The notes: generated by a model not told the origin, from the letters alone. Positions 17,019-26,101 are shown, counted from the first letter of the stretch. The stretch is 64,000 bases of DNA from Methylopila sp. M107 (GCF_000384475.1 NZ_ARWB01000001.1:1840176-1904175); one strand, 5' to 3'. Made by a program: numbers and translations.

Positions 17019-17975
17019 TCATCCCGTAGGTGATTGCGGCGCCGCTTTCCTGACGCGCGCCCGCTTGATGCCGAGCTGGCGCTCGCGCCATGCGACCGCG
17101 ACGCCGGAGCCGACAACGATCGCGCCGCCCACGACGGTCCAGATCGACGGCACGTCGCCGAACAGCACGAAGCCGATCACGAGCGCCCACAGGATGGTGG
17201 AATACTCGAACGGCGCGATCAGCGAGGCGTCGGCGCGGCGATAGCTCTCGGTCAAAAGGATTTGCGCGACGCCGCCGACGCAGCCCGTCGCGACGAGCAG
17301 CATGGCGGTCTTCGGTTCCGGCCAGACCCAGCCAAGAATCGGAGCGCTCGCGAGCCCCGCGACAGCCGACCAGACCGAGAAATAGAAGACAATCGTCCCC
17401 GTGCCCTCGGTGTCGGTCAGGCGGCGGATCTGGATCATCGCGGCGGCTGTCAGCACCGTCGCGCCGAGCGCGAAGGCGGCGCCGGCCGCGGTCTCGTCGG
17501 CGGCCGCTCCGCTCTTCAGCACATTCGCCAGCGCGCCGGTCGAGAGTTGCGGCCAGAGGATGACCAGCACGCCCGCAAGTCCGACCGCGACCGACGTCCA
17601 ACGCGCCGCGTGGATCCGTTCCCCGAGCAGGACCGCGGCGAAGATCACCACGAACAGCGGCGACGCGTATCCCAGCGCCGTCGCGTCCGGCAGAGGCAGG
17701 CGCGCCAGCCCCGCGAACATCAGGAACATCGACGAGACGCCGATCATTCCGCGCAGCATGTGCCCGCTCTGGCGATCGGTCCGAAGCGCCGCGCGGAACA
17801 CCCCACGCCACATCAGCCACAGGACGATCGGGATGAGCGCGAAAAACGAGCGCGCGAACACCACCTCGCCGAGCGGGACCTCGAGCCCGACCGCGCGGAC
17901 GAGCGCCGCCATCACGGTGAACAGGAAGGCGGAGAGCAGCTTGAAAACGATACCAAGAAACATGCAGGCGGCCAT
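17019..17975 (-). CDS. DMT-superfamily EamA transporter
   Basis: A 318-residue membrane protein with about ten hydrophobic helices in two EamA repeats. The first starts FKLLSAFLFTVMAALVRAV and contains VFARSFFALIPIVLWL; the second has YFSVWSAVAGLASAPI and ends IAPFEYSTILWALVIGFVLFGDVPSIWTVVGGAIVVGSGV. The family exports amino acids, nucleosides or other metabolites, and the substrate is not predictable. An ATG at 17963 is an alternative start. Confidence 0.88.
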   Translation of the reverse strand: MAACMFLGIVFKLLSAFLFTVMAALVRAVGLEVPLGEVVFARSFFALIPIVLWLMWRGVFRAALRTDRQSGHMLRGMIGVSSMFLMFAGLARLPLPDATALGYASPLFVVIFAAVLLGERIHAARWTSVAVGLAGVLVILWPQLSTGALANVLKSGAAADETAAGAAFALGATVLTAAAMIQIRRLTDTEGTGTIVFYFSVWSAVAGLASAPILGWVWPEPKTAMLLVATGCVGGVAQILLTESYRRADASLIAPFEYSTILWALVIGFVLFGDVPSIWTVVGGAIVVGSGVAVAWRERQLGIKRARVRKAAPQSPTG

Positions 17976-18080
17976 GCGCAGGGATGTGGGACGCCCCGCC
18001 TCCGGCCCCTTATCATGTTGTGACGAAATCGACAGCGACGCGGGCGCAATCCGTCCTTGCGCGATGGACCGGAGAACAGC

Positions 18081-18521
18081 TTGAAGCCCGATCCCCTGCC
18101 CCGCTCAGCCTATCGCTTCGCGCACCGCATCACGACGCGCTGGTCCGACAACGACGTCTACGGCCACGTCAACAACGCGCTCTATTACAGCTTCTTCGAC
18201 ACGACGATCACGAGTTACCTGCTGACGCGCGGCGACCTGCTGATGTCGGTTTCGGGACCGATGCTGTTCGTGGTCGCGAGCGACTGCGCTTATTTCCGGG
18301 GATTCGCGTTTCCCGAGACCGTCGAGAGCGGGCTCGCGATTTCCGCGATCGGCGCGAGAAGCGTCACATGGCGAATCGGCCTTTTCGGCGAAGGCGAGGA
18401 CGCGCCGCGTGCACAGGGACGGTTCGTCCATGCCTGCGTCGACCGAACGACGCAGCGGCCTCGGGCTTGGCCCGCCGAATGGGTCGAGACGTTCGAAGCG
18501 ATCCGGGCGCAGACAGACTGA
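18081..18521 (+). CDS. Acyl-CoA thioesterase, 4-hydroxybenzoyl-CoA thioesterase type
   Basis: A 146-residue hotdog-fold protein. The 4HBT signature is clear: TTRWSDNDVYGHVNNALYYSFFDT, with the catalytic aspartate and the H-V-N-N turn. A later VHACVDRTTQRP strand fits the hotdog sheet. The enzyme should hydrolyse an acyl-CoA. A TTG at 18081 with GGAGA six bases ahead is chosen; a TTG at 18057 without a site is also in frame. It is convergent with the PAP2 gene. Confidence 0.82.
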   Translation: MKPDPLPRSAYRFAHRITTRWSDNDVYGHVNNALYYSFFDTTITSYLLTRGDLLMSVSGPMLFVVASDCAYFRGFAFPETVESGLAISAIGARSVTWRIGLFGEGEDAPRAQGRFVHACVDRTTQRPRAWPAEWVETFEAIRAQTD

Positions 18522-18536
18522 CGGGGCGCGACTCGT

Positions 18537-19277
18537 CTACTTCCTCTCCTGCACCCGTTCCGTCTCGTGGTCCTGCGGGCGGAGCCAGCGGGCGACCAGC
18601 CAGCAGAGCAAGGCCCAGGCGGCGCCCAACGCCCAGCCCGCGAGGACGTCGGTCGGATAGTGCACGCCGAGATAGACGCGGCTGACGCCGATCAGCAGCG
18701 TCAGCAGGCCCGCGACGGCGAAGATGTAGCCGCGGATGGCCCATCGTGGTTCGGATTGCGCCAGAAGCGCGCCGATCGTCAGATAGATCACCGCCGACGA
18801 CATGGCGTGGCCGCTCGGAAAGCTGAGCGACTGCACTTGCACGAGGTGGTCGACGAGATCGGGCCGTGGCCGCGCGAAACCGATCTTCAGCGCCGTGTTC
18901 AGCAGCGCGCCGCCCCCGACCGCGACGGTAAGAAACAGCGCGCTGGCGTAGCGGCGCGCAACCAGAAAATAGGCGACGGCCAGCACGGACAGCAGCGTCA
19001 GGACCGCGACTCCGCCGAGGCTCGTGACGTCGATCATCGCGCTCTCGAGCCATTGCGGCCCGATCGGCTGCTTGGGGTCGCCCGCCTGCCGCAGCGCCAG
19101 AAGGATGGCGGAGTCGAAACCGCGGGTCTCGCCCTCGACCATCTCGTCGGCGATCGAGATGAACGCGAAGCCGAGACCTGCGACCCCAGCGAACCCGACG
19201 AGCGGCCCAAACTCCGGCAGCCGCCAGGACGCGATCCGCGTCGGCGGCGGAATTGGCGACTTGTCGCTGAGGCTCAC
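18537..19277 (-). CDS. PAP2-family membrane phosphatase
   Basis: A 246-residue membrane protein with about six helices and the three phosphatase motifs of the PAP2 family: KIGFARPRP, PSGHAMSS and SRVYLGVHYPTDVLAGW. Members dephosphorylate undecaprenyl diphosphate or lipid phosphates on the periplasmic face. The six-helix layout resembles PgpB or bacitracin-resistance type enzymes. The true substrate is unknown. It is followed by a convergent thioesterase gene. Confidence 0.87.
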   Translation of the reverse strand: MSLSDKSPIPPPTRIASWRLPEFGPLVGFAGVAGLGFAFISIADEMVEGETRGFDSAILLALRQAGDPKQPIGPQWLESAMIDVTSLGGVAVLTLLSVLAVAYFLVARRYASALFLTVAVGGGALLNTALKIGFARPRPDLVDHLVQVQSLSFPSGHAMSSAVIYLTIGALLAQSEPRWAIRGYIFAVAGLLTLLIGVSRVYLGVHYPTDVLAGWALGAAWALLCWLVARWLRPQDHETERVQERK

Positions 19278-19354
19278 GCGGCGGTCATCCCTTGCTCGTC
19301 TTTCGTCGGCCGAGATCTAGGGTCCGGACGGCGCGAAACGAGCGGTCGGGAGGT

Positions 19355-19741
19355 TTAGCCGCGGCCTTCCTCGGTCACATCCTTGGGCGCTTCGCCCGCG
19401 CGCTGCTGGCCGGTCTCGACCTTGGTCTGCTCGTCCGGGCGCGCGGCCTTCTTGGCCTCGGAGGCGAGCTTGAGCTGGATCAGCGCGTCGAGCACATAGG
19501 GCTCGATGCCCGTACCCCCGGTCTCGTCGATATGCCGGAAGATCTCGGACCGCATGCGCGGGTCCCAGAAATGCTGGATGTGGTCGAGGATGCCGGGAAC
19601 GATGGTCTTTTCCGGCTGGCTCTTGAAGAACCAGCCGATCTGGTTCCCCATATAGATCAGTCGATCGAGCGTCGTCTTGTGCGGGTGGTCCTCATCGTGA
19701 TCCGCTTCGGCCACGCCTGCGGCGCCGGGGTGATTGCTCAT
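19355..19741 (-). CDS. fdsD: NAD-dependent formate dehydrogenase delta subunit
   Basis: A 128-residue protein with the FdsD core: LDRLIYMGNQIGWFFKSQPEKTIVPGILDHIQHFWDPRMRSEIFRHI. This small subunit belongs to soluble molybdenum formate dehydrogenases and helps assembly of the FdsABG core. The N-terminus is acidic and His-rich and the C-terminus (KAARPDEQTKVETGQQRAGEAP) is a polar tail of low complexity. It is last in the operon, with its start overlapping the fdhD stop (ATGA). Confidence 0.9.
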   Translation of the reverse strand: MSNHPGAAGVAEADHDEDHPHKTTLDRLIYMGNQIGWFFKSQPEKTIVPGILDHIQHFWDPRMRSEIFRHIDETGGTGIEPYVLDALIQLKLASEAKKAARPDEQTKVETGQQRAGEAPKDVTEEGRG

Positions 19742-20583
19742 GATGCGGACGCTCCTGCGGAGACGGTCTTGGCGCCGTCGACCACGCGATGGGGGTGGGT
19801 GAAAACTTCAAATCCGTCGCCGCGCGCGATCGCGACGAGCGTGATGCCGGCCTCTTCGGCCATGCGGGCGCCGAGCGCAGTCGGCGCCGAGACGGCGACC
19901 AGCAGGCCGGCGCCGATCATCGCGGTTTTCTGGACCATCTCGACCGAGACGCGGCTCGACAGCACGACGAAACCGTCCGCGGCCTCGATACGGTTACGCG
20001 CGAGATGACCGGCGAGCTTGTCGAGAGCATTGTGCCGGCCGACGTCCTCGCGGACCGCGAGAAGCCCCGCGCCCGGACGGTAGAAGCCGGCGCCGTGGAC
20101 TGCCCGGGTCTCGAAATTCAGCGACTGGGCGCGCTGCAGCGCCTCGAGCGCGGCGTGGATGTCGGCGGAGGTAAAGACTGCGGCGCTTTCGACATGCTGC
20201 GCGGGCTTGACCGCCTGCTCGAGGCTGTCGACGCCGCAAAGGCCGCAGCCGGTCGGGCCGGCGAGGTTTCGGCGGCGGGAGCCCAGCGCGCGGGAAGAAT
20301 CTTTGGCGAGCCACATGCGGGCTTCAAGGCCAAGGTCGTGGATAACGACGTCGAGGCTTTCGATCTCGGCCGCGTCCCGCACGATGCCCTCGGTCAGGCT
20401 GAAGCCGATGGCGAAATCCTCGACGTCCTGCGGGGTCGCCATCATAACCGCCTGCGTCGAGCCGTCATAGACCAGCGCGATCGGCGTCTCTTCCGGAGTC
20501 GCGCGCTCGGATGTCTCGCGCAGGGCGCCGTCGCGCCAGACTGCGCGGGAGAGGCGAGCGGCAGGGGGCGGGAGCGCGTTCAT
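19738..20583 (-). CDS. fdhD: Formate dehydrogenase accessory sulfurtransferase
   Basis: A 281-residue FdhD protein, which transfers sulfur from a cysteine desulfurase to the bis-MGD molybdenum cofactor so that formate dehydrogenase becomes active. The active-site loop is TGCGLCGVDSLEQA, with the C-x-x-C pair. Other family parts are EDFAIGFSLTEGIV, REDVGRHNALDKLAG and FVVLSSRVSVEMVQKTAMIGAG. Its start overlaps the stop of the small gene at 20580-21044 (ATGA), and its end overlaps fdsD, so translation is coupled on both sides. Confidence 0.93.
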   Translation of the reverse strand: MNALPPPAARLSRAVWRDGALRETSERATPEETPIALVYDGSTQAVMMATPQDVEDFAIGFSLTEGIVRDAAEIESLDVVIHDLGLEARMWLAKDSSRALGSRRRNLAGPTGCGLCGVDSLEQAVKPAQHVESAAVFTSADIHAALEALQRAQSLNFETRAVHGAGFYRPGAGLLAVREDVGRHNALDKLAGHLARNRIEAADGFVVLSSRVSVEMVQKTAMIGAGLLVAVSAPTALGARMAEEAGITLVAIARGDGFEVFTHPHRVVDGAKTVSAGASAS

Positions 20584-21044
20584 CTAATCGATACGACCGT
20601 CGGCTTGTTGTCCGTCAGGTCACTTCGATATTTACGGCGAACTGCATAGACATCAAGTTCATTTGCCCGCTCTCGAACAGCGAACCATTCGGCAGAAGCA
20701 AGTATGCGCTCCGGCTGATGATTTATACCGGATTTCACCACTATCTGATCCAGTTTTCGTAGCGCATCAATAAACCCGGAGACCAGCCTTACGATCTCTG
20801 GATCGTCATGGAATTCGTCCACGGCAAGCCCAAGCTGATCTTCAACATCCAAGCCGCCGAAGATCTGCTCGTACAACTCGTCGAAGTCTGTGACCGAAGT
20901 TCGCGATCGGTCATGCTCAAACCATGAAGCTCGAAGCACACTCTCGTCTGCTATCAACTCTGCATAGCCAATGATCTGCGGGAGCCAGACTCCTCTGAGA
21001 TCGATCAACAGCACGATCCTGAAAACGATCCCGGATCGGCGCAT
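20580..21044 (-). CDS. Unknown small protein inserted between fdsA and fdhD
   Basis: A frame of up to 154 residues between fdsA and fdhD, visibly richer in A and T than its neighbours. It encodes an acidic, helical protein (DFDELYEQIFGGLDVEDQLG, FHDDPEIVRLVSGFIDALRKL, ERILASAEWFAVRERANELDV). The pattern weakly recalls the SCO4402-type family; I do not recognise a function. The only ATG (21044) lies in a family B repeat; a GTG at 21014 or a TTG at 21008 are alternatives. Its TGA overlaps the fdhD ATG, which supports translation. It looks like a later arrival in the operon. Confidence 0.6.
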   Translation of the reverse strand: MRRSGIVFRIVLLIDLRGVWLPQIIGYAELIADESVLRASWFEHDRSRTSVTDFDELYEQIFGGLDVEDQLGLAVDEFHDDPEIVRLVSGFIDALRKLDQIVVKSGINHQPERILASAEWFAVRERANELDVYAVRRKYRSDLTDNKPTVVSIR

Positions 21045-21065
21045 CGCGCCGTCCGGGATGACGCG
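21027..21065. repeat. Short family B palindromic repeat after fdsA
   Basis: GATCCCGGATCGGC and GCCGTCCGGGATGAC face each other around a short loop. The element resembles the distal arm of the repeat at 62814-62927. It marks the right edge of the AT-richer insertion between fdsA and fdhD. Confidence 0.6.
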
Positions 21066-21073
21066 CTCGATAC

Positions 21074-23914
21074 TTACTCCGCCGCTTCCGCGGTAATGCG
21101 GCGGCTGAGCTTCGAGTGCTCCTCGTACTCTTCCTGCCAGGCGCTCGGCCCGTTCGAGGGCGACACCTGAACCGCCGTCACCTTGTATTCCGGGCAGTTG
21201 GTGGCCCAGTCGGAGAAGTCGGTCGTGATGACGTTCGCCTGCGTGTTCGGGTGGTGGAACGTCGTGTAGACGACGCCCGGCGCGACGCGGTCGGTGATCA
21301 GCGAGCGCAGCGTCGTCTCGCCGGCGCGGCTCCTGAGCGTCACCCAGTCGCCGTCGCGCACGCCCCGGTCCTCGGCGTCGACCGGATGCATCTCCAGCCG
21401 ATCCTCCTCGTGCCAGCGCGAATTCTCGGTGCGCCTCGTCTGCGCGCCGACATTGTACTGGCTGAGGATGCGGCCCGTCGTGAGCAGCAGCGGGAAGCGC
21501 GGCCCGGTCTTCTCGTCGGTGCCGACATATTCGGTGAGGACGAAGTTGCCCTTGCCGCGCACGAACTCGCCGATATGCATGATCGGCGTGCCTTCGGGCG
21601 CCTTGTCGTTGCACGGCCACTGGACCGAGCCCTTTTCGGCAAGCGTCTTGAACGACACGTTGGCGAAGCTCGGCGTCGAGGCCGCGATCTCGTCCATGAT
21701 CTCGGACGGATCGTTGTAGTCCATCTCGTAGCCCATCGCCTTGGCGATCATCAGCGTGACCTCCCAGTCGGCGTAGCCGTTCTTGGGGGCCATCACCTTG
21801 GTCACGCGCTGGATCCGGCGCTCGGCGTTGGTGAAAGTGCCGTCCTTCTCGAGGAAGGAGCAGCCGGGCAGGAAGATGTGGGCGTAGTTCGCGGTCTCGT
21901 TCAGGAACAGGTCCTGCACGACGACGCATTCCATCGCCTTGAGGCCGCCGACGACATGCTTGATGTCGGGGTCCGACTGGGCGATGTCCTCGCCCTGGAC
22001 ATAGAGGCCCTTAAACGTGCCGTCGACGGCCGCGTCCAGCATGTTCGGGATCCGCAGGCCGGGCTCCGGATCCAGCGGCACGCCCCAGAGATTTTCAAAC
22101 TGTGCGCGGGTCTCGTCGTCCGAGACGTGGCGGTAGCCCGGGAACTCGTGCGGGAACGAGCCCATGTCGCACGAACCCTGAACGTTGTTCTGGCCGCGCA
22201 GCGGGTTCACGCCGACGCCGTCGCGCCCGATGTTGCCTGTCGCCATCGCGAGGTTCGCGATCGCGAGCACCGTGGTCGAGCCCTGACTGTGCTCGGTGAC
22301 GCCGAGGCCATAGAAGATTCCCGCGTCGCCGCCGGTGGCGTAGAGCCGCGCGGCGCCCCGGACGAGGCCCGCGGGCACGCCGGTGATCTGCTCGACAGCT
22401 TCCGGCGAGTGCCGCTCCTCGGAGACGAACTCGGCCCAGGCCTCGAAGGTCTCCATATCGCCGCGTTCGCGCACGAACGCCTCGTTGACGAGGCCCTCGG
22501 TGACGATGACGTGCGCGAGCGCCGTCACCATTGCGACGTTTGTGCCGGGCTTCAGCGGCAGGTGGAAGTCGGCGCGGATATGCGGGGACTTCACCAGGTC
22601 GATCCGGCGCGGATCGATCACGATCAGCTTCGCGCCCTGGCGCAGGCGCTTTTTCATGCGGCTGCCGAACACCGGATGGCCGTCGGTCGGGTTCGCGCCG
22701 ATCACGAGGATGACGTCGGTCGCCTCGATCGAGTCGAAGTCCTGCGTGCCGGCCGAGGTGCCAAGCGTCGTCTTCAGGCCGTAGCCGGTCGGCGAGTGGC
22801 AGACGCGGGCGCAGGTATCGACATTGTTGTTGCCGAAGCCGGCGCGCACCAGCTTCTGGACAAGGTAGGTCTCCTCGTTGGTGCAGCGCGACGAGGTGAT
22901 GCCGCCGATCGACGACCGGCCGTACTTGCCCTGGATGCGCTTGAACTCGGAGGCCGTGTAGGAGATCGCCTCCTCCCACGAAACCTCGCGCCATGGATCG
23001 GTGATCGCCGCGCGGATCATCGGCTTCAGGATCCGGTCCTGGTGCATCGCGTAGCCGTACGCGAAGCGGCCCTTGACGCAGGAATGGCCGCGGTTCGCCT
23101 TGCCGTCCTTGAAGGGCACCATGCGCACGAGCTCGTCGCCGCGCATTTCCGCCTTGAAGGTGCAGCCGACGCCGCAATAGGCGCAGGTCGTGACGACCGA
23201 ATGCTCGGGGGTGCCGATCTCGGCGACCGACTTCTCCTGAAGCGTCGCGGTCGGGCAGGCCTGCACGCAGGCGCCGCAGGAGACGCATTCGGAGGTGATG
23301 AACGGCTCGTCCATACCGGCGGAAACGCGGCTGTCGAAGCCGCGGCCCGAGATCGTCAGCGCGAAGGTGCCCTGCACCTCTTCGCAGGCGCGGACGCAGC
23401 GCGAGCAGACGATGCACTTGGCCGGATCGTAGGTGAAGTACGGATTCGACTCGTCCTTCTTGGAGACGATGTGGTTCTCGCCCTCATAGCCGTAGCGGAC
23501 CTCGCGGAGGCCCACGACGCCGGCCATGTCCTGCAGCTCGCAGTCGCCGTTGGCCGAGCAGGTCAGGCAGTCGAGCGGGTGGTCGGAGATGTAGAGCTCC
23601 ATGACGCCATTGCGCAGCTGCTTCAGCCGCGGCGTCTGGGTCTTAACCACGATGCCTTCCGCCACCGGCGTGGTGCAGGAGGCGGGGGTGCCGTTGCGGC
23701 CCTCGATCTCGATCAGGCAAAGCCGACACGAGCCGTAGGCCTCGACCGAGTCGGTCGCGCACAGCTTCGGAATCTCGTTGTTCAGCTCCATCGCGGCGCG
23801 CATGATCGAGGTGCCCTCGGGCACCGAGACCTTCTGGCCGTCGATGGTGAGCGTCACCCGCTTCTCGGACTTCGAGCGCGGCGTGCCGAAATCGGTCTCT
23901 TGGATCAGCGCCAT
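21074..23914 (-). CDS. fdsA: NAD-dependent formate dehydrogenase alpha subunit (molybdenum, bis-MGD)
   Basis: A 946-residue catalytic subunit that oxidises formate to CO2 in the cytoplasm. In order: a 2Fe-2S ferredoxin domain (C52, C63, C66, C80), a His-Cys3 cluster site (H112, C116, C119, C125), two 4Fe-4S sets (C167-C177 and C210-C220), a further 4Fe-4S site at the start of the molybdopterin domain (C244, C247, C251, C279), and the CARVCHSPTGYG loop in which C372 should bind molybdenum, followed by H373. The C-terminal domain is the usual molybdopterin dinucleotide-binding fold. It follows fdsB by 10 bp. Confidence 0.96.
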   Translation of the reverse strand: MALIQETDFGTPRSKSEKRVTLTIDGQKVSVPEGTSIMRAAMELNNEIPKLCATDSVEAYGSCRLCLIEIEGRNGTPASCTTPVAEGIVVKTQTPRLKQLRNGVMELYISDHPLDCLTCSANGDCELQDMAGVVGLREVRYGYEGENHIVSKKDESNPYFTYDPAKCIVCSRCVRACEEVQGTFALTISGRGFDSRVSAGMDEPFITSECVSCGACVQACPTATLQEKSVAEIGTPEHSVVTTCAYCGVGCTFKAEMRGDELVRMVPFKDGKANRGHSCVKGRFAYGYAMHQDRILKPMIRAAITDPWREVSWEEAISYTASEFKRIQGKYGRSSIGGITSSRCTNEETYLVQKLVRAGFGNNNVDTCARVCHSPTGYGLKTTLGTSAGTQDFDSIEATDVILVIGANPTDGHPVFGSRMKKRLRQGAKLIVIDPRRIDLVKSPHIRADFHLPLKPGTNVAMVTALAHVIVTEGLVNEAFVRERGDMETFEAWAEFVSEERHSPEAVEQITGVPAGLVRGAARLYATGGDAGIFYGLGVTEHSQGSTTVLAIANLAMATGNIGRDGVGVNPLRGQNNVQGSCDMGSFPHEFPGYRHVSDDETRAQFENLWGVPLDPEPGLRIPNMLDAAVDGTFKGLYVQGEDIAQSDPDIKHVVGGLKAMECVVVQDLFLNETANYAHIFLPGCSFLEKDGTFTNAERRIQRVTKVMAPKNGYADWEVTLMIAKAMGYEMDYNDPSEIMDEIAASTPSFANVSFKTLAEKGSVQWPCNDKAPEGTPIMHIGEFVRGKGNFVLTEYVGTDEKTGPRFPLLLTTGRILSQYNVGAQTRRTENSRWHEEDRLEMHPVDAEDRGVRDGDWVTLRSRAGETTLRSLITDRVAPGVVYTTFHHPNTQANVITTDFSDWATNCPEYKVTAVQVSPSNGPSAWQEEYEEHSKLSRRITAEAAE

Positions 23915-23924
23915 GTGGGCCTCC

Positions 23925-25493
23925 TCACTCCGCCGCGATGGACAAGGGACGACCCCTGCCGAAATCTTCGGGGAAATGCGTGAGCGCGCTCATGACGGGA
24001 TAGGGGGTGAAGCCGCCGAGCGCGCAAAGTGAGCCGAGCTTCATCGTATGACAGAGGTCTTCGAGGACCTCGAGATTGCGTTCGCGGTCCTGGCCCGCGA
24101 TCACCTTGTCCAACGTCTCGACCCCGCGGGTCGATCCGATCCGGCAGGGCGTGCACTTGCCGCAGCTCTCGACGGAGCAGAACTCCATCGCGAAGCGGGC
24201 CATGCGGGCCATGTCGACGTCTTCGTCGAAGATCACCACGCCGCCATGCCCGATCAGGGCGTCGACCTTGGTGAAGGCCTCATAGTCGAACGGCGTGTCG
24301 AACTGATGGCGCGGCAGATAGGCGCCAAGCGGGCCGCCGACCTGCACGGCTCGGATCGGCTTGCCCGTAAAGGTGCCGCCTGCGACGTCCTCGACCAGTT
24401 CGCCGAGCGTGATGCCGAAGGCGATCTCGAACAGGCCGCCATGCTTGACGTTGCCGGCGAGCTGGATCGGCATCGTGCCGCGCGACCGGCCGAAGCCGAC
24501 GTCAGCATAGGCCTTGGCGCCGTTCGCAAGAATGTAGGGCACCGAGCAGAGCGACACGACGTTGTTGATCACGGTCGGCTGGCCGAACAGGCCCTTATGG
24601 GCCGGCAGCGGCGGCTTGGCGCGGACGAGACCGCGGCGGCCCTCAATGCTTTCGAGCAGCGAGGTCTCCTCGCCGCAAACATAGGCGCCGGCGCCGACCC
24701 GGACCTCCATGTCAAAGTCGTAGTCCGAGCCAGCGACGCGGGCGCCGAGATAGCCGGCCTTGCGCCCGACTTTAATCGCGGCGTTCATCGCCTTGATGGC
24801 GTGAGGATATTCGGAGCGGCAGTAGACGTAGCCCTTGGTCGCGCCGACCGCGAGACCTGCGATCGTCATGCCCTCGATGAGCGTGAAGGGATCGCCCTCC
24901 ATGATCATCCGGTCGGCGAAGGTGCCGCTGTCGCCTTCGTCCGCGTTGCAGACGATGTATTTCTGCTGCGGGGGGCACTGGGCGACGGTGCGCCACTTGA
25001 TGCCGGTCGGGAAGCCGGCGCCGCCGCGGCCGCGAAGCCCGGACTCGAACACCTCTTCGACCGTCGCCGGGGCGCCGAGCTCGATCGCGCGCTCGAGGCC
25101 CTTGTAACCGCCATGCGCGCGGTACTCGTCGATCGACACCGGGTCGATCAGGCCGCAACGCGCGAAGGTGAAGCGCTGCTGGCGCTTGAAGAACGGGATT
25201 TCTTCGGGGTCGCCCAGCCGAAGCTCATGGCCTCCGCCGTCGAGAAACCCTGCGTCGAGCAGGCCGAGGACATCCCTGGCCTTCACCGGCCCGTAGGCGA
25301 TGCGGCCGGCCGGCGTGACCACCTCGACCATCGGCTCAAGCCAATGCATGCCGCGCGAGCCGTTGCGGGTGATCTGGACGTCGAGACCCTTCTGGCGGAA
25401 CGCCTCCTCGAAGGCCTTCGCGACGCGATCCGCGCCGAGCGCGACTGCGGCGGCGTCGCCGGGGACGTAGATGCGGGCGCTCATGCGCGGCAC
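23925..25493 (-). CDS. fdsB: NAD-dependent formate dehydrogenase beta subunit (FMN, NADH site)
   Basis: A 522-residue NuoF-like subunit that passes electrons from the Fe-S chain through FMN to NAD+. The N-terminal 120 residues are a thioredoxin-like domain, as in fused NuoE/NuoF forms. Then come GLRGRGGAGFPTGIKW (NADH site), CNADEGDSGTFADRMIMEGDPF (FMN site), GAGAYVCGEETSLLESIEG, and the C-terminal 4Fe-4S motif SCGKCTPCRIGSTRG. Its start overlaps the fdsG stop by 13 bases. Confidence 0.95.
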   Translation of the reverse strand: MPRMSARIYVPGDAAAVALGADRVAKAFEEAFRQKGLDVQITRNGSRGMHWLEPMVEVVTPAGRIAYGPVKARDVLGLLDAGFLDGGGHELRLGDPEEIPFFKRQQRFTFARCGLIDPVSIDEYRAHGGYKGLERAIELGAPATVEEVFESGLRGRGGAGFPTGIKWRTVAQCPPQQKYIVCNADEGDSGTFADRMIMEGDPFTLIEGMTIAGLAVGATKGYVYCRSEYPHAIKAMNAAIKVGRKAGYLGARVAGSDYDFDMEVRVGAGAYVCGEETSLLESIEGRRGLVRAKPPLPAHKGLFGQPTVINNVVSLCSVPYILANGAKAYADVGFGRSRGTMPIQLAGNVKHGGLFEIAFGITLGELVEDVAGGTFTGKPIRAVQVGGPLGAYLPRHQFDTPFDYEAFTKVDALIGHGGVVIFDEDVDMARMARFAMEFCSVESCGKCTPCRIGSTRGVETLDKVIAGQDRERNLEVLEDLCHTMKLGSLCALGGFTPYPVMSALTHFPEDFGRGRPLSIAAE

Positions 25494-25987
25494 TCCGCGG
25501 CGATCTCATCGATCGCTTCGTCGTCGAGGCGACCGATCAGGCGACCGTTGACCATGGCGGAGGGGGAGCAGGAACACAGGCCGAGGCAATAGATCGGCTC
25601 CAGCGTCACCTGCCCGTCCGGCCTTGTCTCTCCGAACGCGCAATCTAGCGCTTTCGACACCATAGCGGAGGTCTCGTGGCCGCCGGCGGCCTGGCAGGCC
25701 TCCGCGACGCACACCTTCACGACATGCTTGCCGGCCGGCTCGTGGCGGAAGTCATGGTAGAACGTCATCGTGCCATGAACTTCGGCGCGCGACAGGTTCA
25801 GCGCGTCCGCGATCAGCGGCACGGCGTCCTGCGGCACATAGCCGAAGGCGTGCTGCATCGCGTGGAGGATGGGCAAAGTCGCCCCCTCCATCGCAAGATG
25901 GTCGGCGATGATCTCCGAGCCGCGGGACGAGCTCCAAGCCTCGTAGCGCCCGCGCGCCTCTCCGATCGCGGCAAAGCCGGTCGTCAT
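25481..25987 (-). CDS. fdsG: NAD-dependent formate dehydrogenase gamma subunit
   Basis: A 168-residue NuoE-like protein with a thioredoxin-fold 2Fe-2S site: CVAEACQAAGG and CLGLCSCSPSAMVNG supply the ligands. The N-terminal helical part contains LPILHAMQHAFGYVPQDAVPLIADALNLSRAEVHG, typical of the family. It is the first gene of the fdsG-fdsB-fdsA-orf-fdhD-fdsD operon. GGAGG lies 8-10 bases ahead of the ATG. The 110-base region upstream contains a LysR-type box and AT-rich promoter sequence. Confidence 0.95.
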   Translation of the reverse strand: MTTGFAAIGEARGRYEAWSSSRGSEIIADHLAMEGATLPILHAMQHAFGYVPQDAVPLIADALNLSRAEVHGTMTFYHDFRHEPAGKHVVKVCVAEACQAAGGHETSAMVSKALDCAFGETRPDGQVTLEPIYCLGLCSCSPSAMVNGRLIGRLDDEAIDEIAAECRA

Positions 25988-26080
25988 GAGGTCGCAATCC
26001 TCCAGGATGACTTTTATAGTTTTTCTTATCCTACAGAGTGGGTTCTCCTCAGCGGGAGATCAATCCCGATCTTTCGTCGG

Positions 26081-26101
26081 TTGATTGACAAAACCTATCA
26101 A
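26081..26101. promoter_or_regulatory. LysR-type box (TTGAT-N11-ATCAA) upstream of fdsG
   Basis: TTGAT and ATCAA form five-base arms around eleven bases, the classical T-N11-A arrangement bound by LysR regulators. It lies about 95 bases upstream of the fdsG start and overlaps the lysR stop codon. An AT-rich stretch (26010-26035) between the box and fdsG can serve as the core promoter. The sequence is seen directly; binding by the adjacent LysR protein is inferred. Confidence 0.5.

Noticed and set aside
21116-23983. A 955-codon open frame opposite fdsA
   Set aside because: Opposite-strand shadow of the well-conserved formate dehydrogenase alpha gene; composition is low-complexity.
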